From Ampullaceana balthica (lineage: Eukaryota; Mollusca; Gastropoda; Lymnaeidae): a stretch of DNA of 64,000 nucleotides. Shown piece after piece: positions 52,601 through 61,600 of this stretch. Below the pieces are notes generated by a model that ran no database searches, was not told where the DNA came from, and was given only the letters and a program-made list of their open reading frames with translations. Numbering within the stretch: position 1 is the first letter of the stretch; each line of letters starts with the position of its first letter. The stretch is from NCBI GenBank assembly GCA_944989445.1, contig CALYLW010000437.1, forward strand, positions 310,001-374,000, in the 5' to 3' direction. The position numbers and the translations under genes were made by a program.

Positions 52601-55600
52601 ATTTAAGTGTACCTTTAGTGTTAGTAAGTATTTCATGGAAAAGAACTGACCCAAACTAAAGATGCAAAATACTTAGGAGTCTTAATAAATGAGAAACTAT
52701 CATGGAATCCCCATGTCAATGAAGTTATTAAAAAATCAAACAAAACCTTAGGCTTTATAAAAAGGAACTTTAACAAATGTAATAGAGATATAAAACTAAA
52801 ATGCTACCTCACTTTGGTGAGACCTGTACTAGAATATGCATCTTCTGTATGGGACCCATCCACCAAAGAAAACATTGATAAACTAGAACAAATTCAAAAA
52901 AGAGCTGCCAGATTCATTACTGGAGAATATTCGTAACTGACAAGAATAACACCATTAGTTAAATCATTAAACCTTGAAACACTAGAGGATAGAAGAACCA
53001 AGAGCAAAGTAGTAATCATACATAAAGCAATTAATTCTAATTTAGAAATACAACACAAAGATAACTTAATACAACCCTCAGATAGACATAAGGATAAAAA
53101 CACCTTTCTTATTCCGTATGCAAGAACAAACACATACAAGTTTTCCTTCTTCCCGTCCGGAATTCGGGCGTGGATTGGGTTGCCTGAAGAATCCAGGAAA
53201 ACCAACACTTTATCAACATTTAAATCTCTAATAAAAATGCAGGACTAAACACAAACCATAGATAAGCGTAGGACGCAATAATCTTCTGTATAGAAGGAGC
53301 GTCTGTAAACAGATGAGATAAGATATTTCATTGGAAGATCTCCTGCTCCTTCTATTCCCCAGAGGGAATTCAGCTTACCTGGACTGCATCAGACAGAGAG
53401 GACAAGTCATATTTGACCCTCAGCTGCCGGTCATAATACGAACAGTCTGTAGAAAGTCTTTGGGCTGTAGGCCCAGGGCATGCTCGGGGCGTCTCCCAGA
53501 CAAAAACATACTGGCAGTCCTCGGTCACATCCTCAAGCTCAGGGCTCTGTGGGTTAGATTCAGGGGAACAGTTTGCTCCAACCGACTGACTGTCTAATGT
53601 TTGGTTTATATGTTCAAAACTACTGGGCCCAATCCAGCATTGATTACAGATTGTCTAAGGTGTTTAACTCAACTTATAATTAGAATGTTACCATTAAGTC
53701 AGAAAAATTCTTTGAAAGCTACCCTCAAGTCAAATAATTTTCTGTAAGTTAGCATTAGGGGGCATCCATAAAGTATGTCAAGCTCCAGGGGGGGGGTAAG
53801 AAAGTGTGACAGTTTGTGACAGGGGGAGGGGGGCAGGCCATGTATGACGTCACATGTATGACGTCACATGTGTTTTAGATAAATTTTGAATGATTTGTTA
53901 ATAAAAAAAAATTGTTCGGAAGTGTGACATACTTTGGGGGGAAGGGGGGGGGGCGAGATTTGTGACAGTTTGTTACAAGGGGGAGGGTGGGGTAAAATGG
54001 TAAAAAAATAGTGTGATGAACTTTATGGACGGCCCCTTAGGTTCAATAATTTTCTGTAAGTTACCATTAAGTTATATATAACAGATTTATCATCACAAGG
54101 CCTGGGGACTTACTGTTTCATCATTGGTGCTACACTTCAGTATAATCACAGAGGTGATGTTGACCTTTGGGTTAGAAGGACAACTGTCACCTTTGGTGTA
54201 GGTCAGCTTGACCTCTTTTGTCACTTTGTCATAAACTGGTTCCTTGTCAATATGCCCCAAGTTCTGGAAAAAGTCAAATCCTTGTTTATTTAGTCAAGTA
54301 CTTTAGATATCAAATATTCATTTATGTTTCAGTAGATAAGTTATATATATAATGAAAAAGTTTGCTAAAATGTTAAGTGATTTAAAAAAATATTTATATA
54401 CATTGACTAATCCTCCACGAAATGGGAAACCTATATAATGTAGCCACTGACAACCTATGGGGCAATCTATCCTCTAACTGGGCAATAAACTACCAGATGG
54501 GACAATTAACAAGTTGATGGTGAAATAAACTTCTTGATGTATTTTTCAAATGATTGAATAAGATTGATTAGAATGTTACTGAGAGTAGAAGTGCCCATGT
54601 GATGTAAGCTTATGATAGAGTGTACCCACCAGTGGTGTTTCATGTAAGCTTATGATAGGGTGTACCACCAGTGGTGTTTCATGTAAGCTTATGATAGGGT
54701 GTACCACCAGTGGTGTTTCATGTAAGCTTATGATAGGGTGTACCACCAGTGGTGTTTCATGTAAGCCTATGATAGAGTGTACCCACCAGTGGTGTTTCAT
54801 GTAAGCCTATGATAGTGTACCCACCAGTGGTGTTTCATGTAAGCCTATGATAGAGTGTACCCACCAGTGGTGTTTCATGTAAGCCTATGATAGGGTGTAC
54901 CCACCAGTGGTGTTTCATGTAAGCCTATGATAGAGTGTACCCACCAGTGGTGTTTCATGTAAGCCTATGATAGCATGTACCCACCAGTGGTGTTTCATGT
55001 AAGCCTATGATAGAGTGTACCCACCTATGGTGTTTCATGTAAGCCTATGATAGATTGTACCCACCAGTGGTGTTTCATGTAAGCCTATGATAGAGTGTAC
55101 CCACCAGTGGTGTTTCATGTAAGTCTATGATAGAGTGTACCCACCAGTGGTGTTTCATGTAAGCCTATGATAGAGTGTACCCACCAGTTGTGTTTCATGT
55201 AAGCCTATGGTAGGGTGTACCCACCTATGGTGTTTCATGTAAGCCTATGATAGAATGTACCCACCTGTGGTGTTTCATGTAAGCCTATGATAGAGTGTAC
55301 CCACCAGTGGTGTTTCATGTAAGCCTATGATAGAGTGTACCCACCAGTTGTGTTTCATGTAAGCCTATGGTAGGGTGTACCCACCTGTGGTGTTTCATGT
55401 AAGCCTATGATAGAGTGTACCCACCAGTGGTGTTTCATGTAAGCCTATGATAGAGTGTACCCACCAGTTGTGTTTCATGTAAGCCTATGGTAGGGTGTAC
55501 CCACCAGTTGTGTTTCATGTAAGCCTATGATAGAATGTACCCACCAGTGGTGTTTCATGTAAGCCTATGATAGAGTGTACCCACCAGTTATGTTTCATGT

Positions 55601-58600
55601 AAGCCTATGGTAGGGTGTACCCACCTATGGTGTTTCATGTAAGCCTATGATAGAATGTACCCACCAGTGGTGTTTCATGTAAGCCTATGATAGAATGTAC
55701 CCACCAGTGGTGTTTCATGTAAGCCTATGGTAGAGTGTACCCACCAGTGGTTTATCATTAACTCTAACGAGGCATGCAGCAGCTCCGGGAGGACAAAGTG
55801 TCCCAAATATCGGGTTCAATGGCCGGCACAAGTTGATGTAGATCAATCCAGCATTATGGTGGCTGCCGGCATCCAGGGTTAGGACCAGGTTGTTGCCAGA
55901 TTTCTTGATCAAGGGAGAAAAGTCCAGTGTGGACCCTGCATCTGTGTCCACTTCGCATTTCACCTGACAGAATGTTTATATTTTGTATAGAACAAGTTTT
56001 ATTATAGTGAGTCAATGTTCACACTAATAATTATAAATAAGATGTTTGATGACTAACCGAAGACCCAATTACCTGGTCCTAAAAGCAGAAATGGTCCAGT
56101 ACTATCTGGACCAGTCAATGATAGCTTCAATTAGTCCATACTAGCGTATTACCCAGAGTTAATTTTGTGTGTGACAAAAACAACCATTAATTTTCAATTT
56201 AAACATATATATACAAATACATATATAAATCTATTCACTTATCATCACCATTTACTCTTTAGTTTGACTTAGTTTTTTTTATTTGTTTGAATTTGCTGAG
56301 AGCTAAATACATCAAACACCTTAGAAGTCACTAATGGGTGACGCAGTTTGGAGGGGCAGGGTGGGGGTATGGCTCATTTTTGCTACATTCTCTTGAGGGT
56401 TTTGAAAACTTCAGGAAAAATAGCTCTCTGATGCTAATCCCTGAAGCTAATAGAAGGACACACCCACTACAGATGGCCCTTAAAATATTACAGCTAATAG
56501 AAGGACACACCCACTACAGATGGCCCTTAAAATATTACAGCTAATAGAAGGACACACCCACTACAGATGGCCCTTAAAATATTACAGCTTACTTTTTTAA
56601 AGTCTCACAGCACCATGGTTTTTTTACTTATATAATTCTAATTTTGCAGTGCATAGGTATTTAAAAAATTTTTTAGCATATTAATTTTTCGTATGGTAAA
56701 ATTAGCATTTTCTCATTTAGAATACTGACATTATACAACATCAAATTAATTTAATTTAAAGAAAGTATCAAATCCAAGTAAGTAATGTATAGCCTACAGT
56801 AGATAAGTAGGCTAAGACTAGAATGCAAAGTCTCAAAATTTCAGTGTTGAGGGTTGAAAACTTAGGAAGTGTTCACAAAGAGTGTTAGAAGTGTTTATAC
56901 TAGTTGAGGTAGAGATAATACATTAAACATATTGAAATAATCAATTTATATAAAATCACTAATTCCCAGATTCTGACCTGTGCCCCTGACAAGAGAGGTA
57001 CAAATGTTAGACTGGTGGGTACACACACACACATTCAGTGGATAGAAAGACAAGCCATGATTATGTAGCAGTTGCCAACCTCAGTCTCACAAGCCAGGGC
57101 AGTCTCCCAGGTGAAGTAAAAGATACAGTCTCCAGAACTGTCAATGTAAACAGGGACCCCGCTGCCGGCGTCTTGGTCACACACAAAGTTTATGGAAGTA
57201 GTCCGAGACACCCCAGCAGAGCCGCACTTCTCCCCATCCTTGTACTCCAGTGCCAGCACCCCATCCTTGTACACCAGATGTGCGTTGGCCAGACCTGAGT
57301 TCACAGACTTTTTAGCTCCCAGCTGGTCAACTTGACAAACACCTGAAAGGAGGAGGACAAGAAGATTTATAATCAACAATTTATTGATGCAATATTTGTA
57401 ACAATCAAACAATTCCATAAAACAATATTCATAACATTTTGGTTCAAATAATTGAAATAAAATAGGAAAAGGCTGATAGCCAATGTTCCCTCTAAGGTTC
57501 GCTGGTCCCCTGTGCAACGTTGCACAACATCTAATTTTAATGAAATATTTTTTAAAATTTGAATCGCAGTAACTCTAAACTGCTGTGCGGCGTCAATTAG
57601 ATATATGCGCTGCCACGCAGCTTGAAGGGAACATAGCTGATAGCACTCTTTGCTAAATTATCTACCCTAGGGCAGTGATGGCAAACCTATGGCACGCAGA
57701 GCCTCATCAGCCGGCACGCGCCTTAATTTAAACCAGTTAAGCCAAACTTCCATTTTCGGTTTTCATTGGAGTGTTGGCACTTTGCTGTAAATAAGTGGGT
57801 TTTGGTTGAATTGTGGGCACGCCACACCAAAGGTCCGCCACCACTGTCCTAGGGACATACATTATTGTGTCAAGCCAGTTCAAAAAATAAGGGGTAACAA
57901 AAAAATTTTTAAAAGTTACCTGTGCCATTAGCGCACTGACTTTTGCTGTCCAGCCAGCCACATACATTGAGGACAAACTCATGACCGTTTCTGTCGTAGG
58001 TTGTATAACCCTCATCTTTCTTCAAAAGGTTCAAATCAAACTCATAGCCTGGGAAACATTCCAGAAATATAGTCACTAAACCAGTGGAGATCAGTAGACA
58101 GCATACACAGACAAGGAATCTATTTTTATTATTTTATATTTGGAATAAGCATGATATACATATAAATAAATTGTGTTTAAAGAAATATGATATATATACA
58201 TATAGTGGTTCCGAAATATAATTTTTTTATGTATATTGTATGTATATTGATCATATTTCTTTTAAAATAAATGATATATAAACATACACATTGTTAACAA
58301 ATTATATGTTAGGAGCCACTGGGCCTTCCAGTGACACATTTCTACAAACAGACATTTGCTGTTTATTCTAGAAGGAAAGTGGGATGAAAGCTAAATATAT
58401 ATTAGCAGTATGTGTATGCATGGGACGTTAGCAGGGCCGTTAACGCATAGGCCCGTCGGGCATTTGCCCAGGGGCCCACGAGCATAAGGGCCCCATGGGA
58501 ATATGTTTATTTATATATATTATGTATATTTATTTTTTATTCCTGCGGGGGAGGGGCCCAACACTATTTCTTTGCCGGGGGGCACAAAATGGTGTAAAGA

Positions 58601-61600
58601 CGGCTCTGGACGTGGGTGTTGGCTCAAATAGTACATATGCTGTTTCCCCACACAGAAATGTTGAGCTAGGTAATGGTGAACACCAATAATATAATTGAAT
58701 GAGCCAAGGGTTTCCTAAACTAAACATTTGAATGGAAAATTAAATTCCCATTTATTTTCGTTCTACAAAACTGTTTCTCTTTGCTTTCACATTCATGGGC
58801 ATAATAAGAATACATTATCATGAATGTAGTTAATGAATGCAATAAATGAACATGGGTTTCCGAATTTTATCTTAGTGCAAAATTAAAACATAAACAATAA
58901 TTGGATATTGACATTGTTTTTTTTTGCCCCACAACTATTTACATTTTCTTAAGCCTAATTATAATTTTATTTTGGTGAGATATCTTTGAAGTCTGACCCT
59001 GTCCTTAGTGATGGTGGTGTTGATCGACTATGGTATTTATCATTGCAACTATTTACTTTATTTCCCACAAGAGCTCCACTATTCTCTGACAGTTGGTACT
59101 CAAGATTTGGGTTGCTGTGTTATTTACAAGCACAAGTAAAATGACATTTAAACCTGTTCAAATTATTTGTTACTGACCCGTGTTAGGGTTAGTGACCTGA
59201 CAGTTTCCAAAACCTTGAGAGGCCTTCTCATCTTGGCTGAGTGGGCAAGCGGCACTGGACATCCAAACAAAGTGATCCTCACAGTCATTTATCTGGAAGT
59301 GGCTGCTGGGTGAGCCAAGCTGTGGCAGAGGAGAAACAATTCAGTGACACATGTTCAGGTGATACATACAATGTTAAACACTCTTTCAAGTCAAACAGAT
59401 TGTAAGCCTCATTCTCAAAATTGGAAACATTGATAAAAAAGTAATGCTGAAAATTGATGCCCTTAAAAGCAAATGCAATGAAGATTGTATAAACATTAAA
59501 TTAATGAAGAGTTAGCATAAAATCAAACAGTCCAGTACATATTCAGTCAAGCAGAAACATGAACATTTGTAATGGTGTTTAGCAATCGTGCGATGTTAGT
59601 GTGTCAATAGACATGCTAAACCAATGTGATGGAATGGTATTAAGACAACAGACACATTTCTTCTGTGTGGTTTTTAAGCAGTGTGTTCACAGACACACTC
59701 CACCTATGTGGTGCTTATGCAGTATCTTCACTGCTATTAGCAATGTAGTGAAATGTTTTTGTCCACAGACACATATCAGCAATGTGGTGAAATGTGTCTC
59801 CAAAGACACATATTGGCTATGTGATGAAATATTTGTGTCCACAGACACATATTGGCTATGTAGTGAAATATTTGTGTCCACAGACACATATTGGCTATGT
59901 AGTGAAATATTTGTGTCCCCAGACACATATCAACAATGTGGTGAAATATGTGTCTCCAAAGACAAATATTGGCTATGTGGTGAAATATTTGTGTCCACAG
60001 ACACATATCAGCAATGTGGTGAAATGTGTCTCCAAAGACACATATTGGCTATGTAGTGAAATATTTGTGTCCACAGACACATATTGGCTATGTGGTGAAA
60101 TATTTGTGTCCACAGACACATATCAGCAATGTGGTGAAATGTGTCTCCAAAGACACATATTGGCTATGTAGTGAAATATTTGTGTCCACAGACACATATT
60201 GGCTATGTAGTGAAATATTTGTGTCCACAGACACATATCAGCAATGTGGTGAAATATTTGTGTCCACAGACACATATCAGCAATGTGGTGAAATGTGTCT
60301 CCAAAGACACATATTGGCTATGTAGTGAAATATTTGTGTCCACAGACACATATTGGCTATGTGGTGAAATATTTGTGTCCAAAGACACATTTCAGCAATG
60401 TGGTGAAATATTTGTGTCCACAGACACATTTCAGCAATGTGGTGAAATATTTGTGTCCACAGACACATTTCAGCAATGTGGTGAAATATTTGTGTCCACA
60501 GACACTTTTCATCTGTTTTCTGCCATAGTATACCATCCCTTATTTTTTAAATTATTTTCTTCCGCTCTCTTAACTGAAAATTTGTCTTCTATAAAACTCC
60601 TACTGACCGAGTCTCGCCCTTCATCACACTGGAACACAATTGTTGTTGACCTCTTGCCTGTCCCGCAAGGTTCACCATCTTCATAGCGTAGAACAAGGAT
60701 ACCCTGCTCTACACGCAGCGAATGACTTGTCACTTGGCCAATGTTGTGGTACCTGGTGGGTAACGTGAAGGGAATTATACCAAAATTAGATTTGTTCAAA
60801 TAATGACAACAACACAACATCAATCAGGAATGTGCTACGACTATGGTCAGTTTCATGTTATGTGCTACAACTACGGTCAGTTTCATCTGTTATGTGCTAT
60901 GACTATGGTCAGTTTCATCTGTTATGTGCTACGACTACGGTCAGTTTCATCTGTTATGTGCTACGGCTATGGTCAGTTTCATCTGTTATGTGCTACGACT
61001 ATGGTCAGTTTCATCTGTTATGTATTTTTTTAAAAATCCAAGTGTTATACCACATAACAGATAAACTGACTTTGGTTTGAAGAATTTCCTGTCATTGAAC
61101 AAATATTTTCCAAGACTGACACTGAGATTGTTAAAAACAATCTTGAAATGCAACTGTTCTTCTAATCCTAGTAACAAATTAGTACAACTTAAAATTATGT
61201 TAAATAGTGACTGTGGCTATTCAAAAAATCAATAAATAAACAAGACAGCAAACTTTCACTTCAGTGTCACCTCTTCTTGGGGTCTGTCTCAGCCAAGTCA
61301 ATCATGCAAGCTGCAGCATCAAAGGGGCAAGTCTGACCTGTCAATGTGTTCAAGGCAAATGATATTAAGATCAACACGTTCGATGCATATCAACAATGAC
61401 ACTGAACACACAGATCAACAATGTGGTATAGATTCTAAGCTTTTTAGAAGCATTTCAGTTGGGCATCCTATTCATTAAAAGGCAAGGTGAGGAGTAAAGA
61501 TGGTTCGTCATAGATACCAGAATTAGGGTCACTTAGATGTCCTCCACCCCTCTGATGGTAGCAGAATGCTATTTATCCTGAAGAGAGTATTTTGATCACG

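Noticed and set aside
55741..55745. Alternative exon 8 donor G|GTACAC at the array edge
   Set aside because: It would shift the phase relative to exon 9, whose only open frame is phase 0; CTG|GTGGGT restores frame.
59601..60686. Cys/His-rich repeat ORFs (CPQTHIGYVVKYL) suggestive of zinc fingers
   Set aside because: Translation of a 36-38 bp intronic array on the strand opposite to the gene; no real C2H2 spacing.
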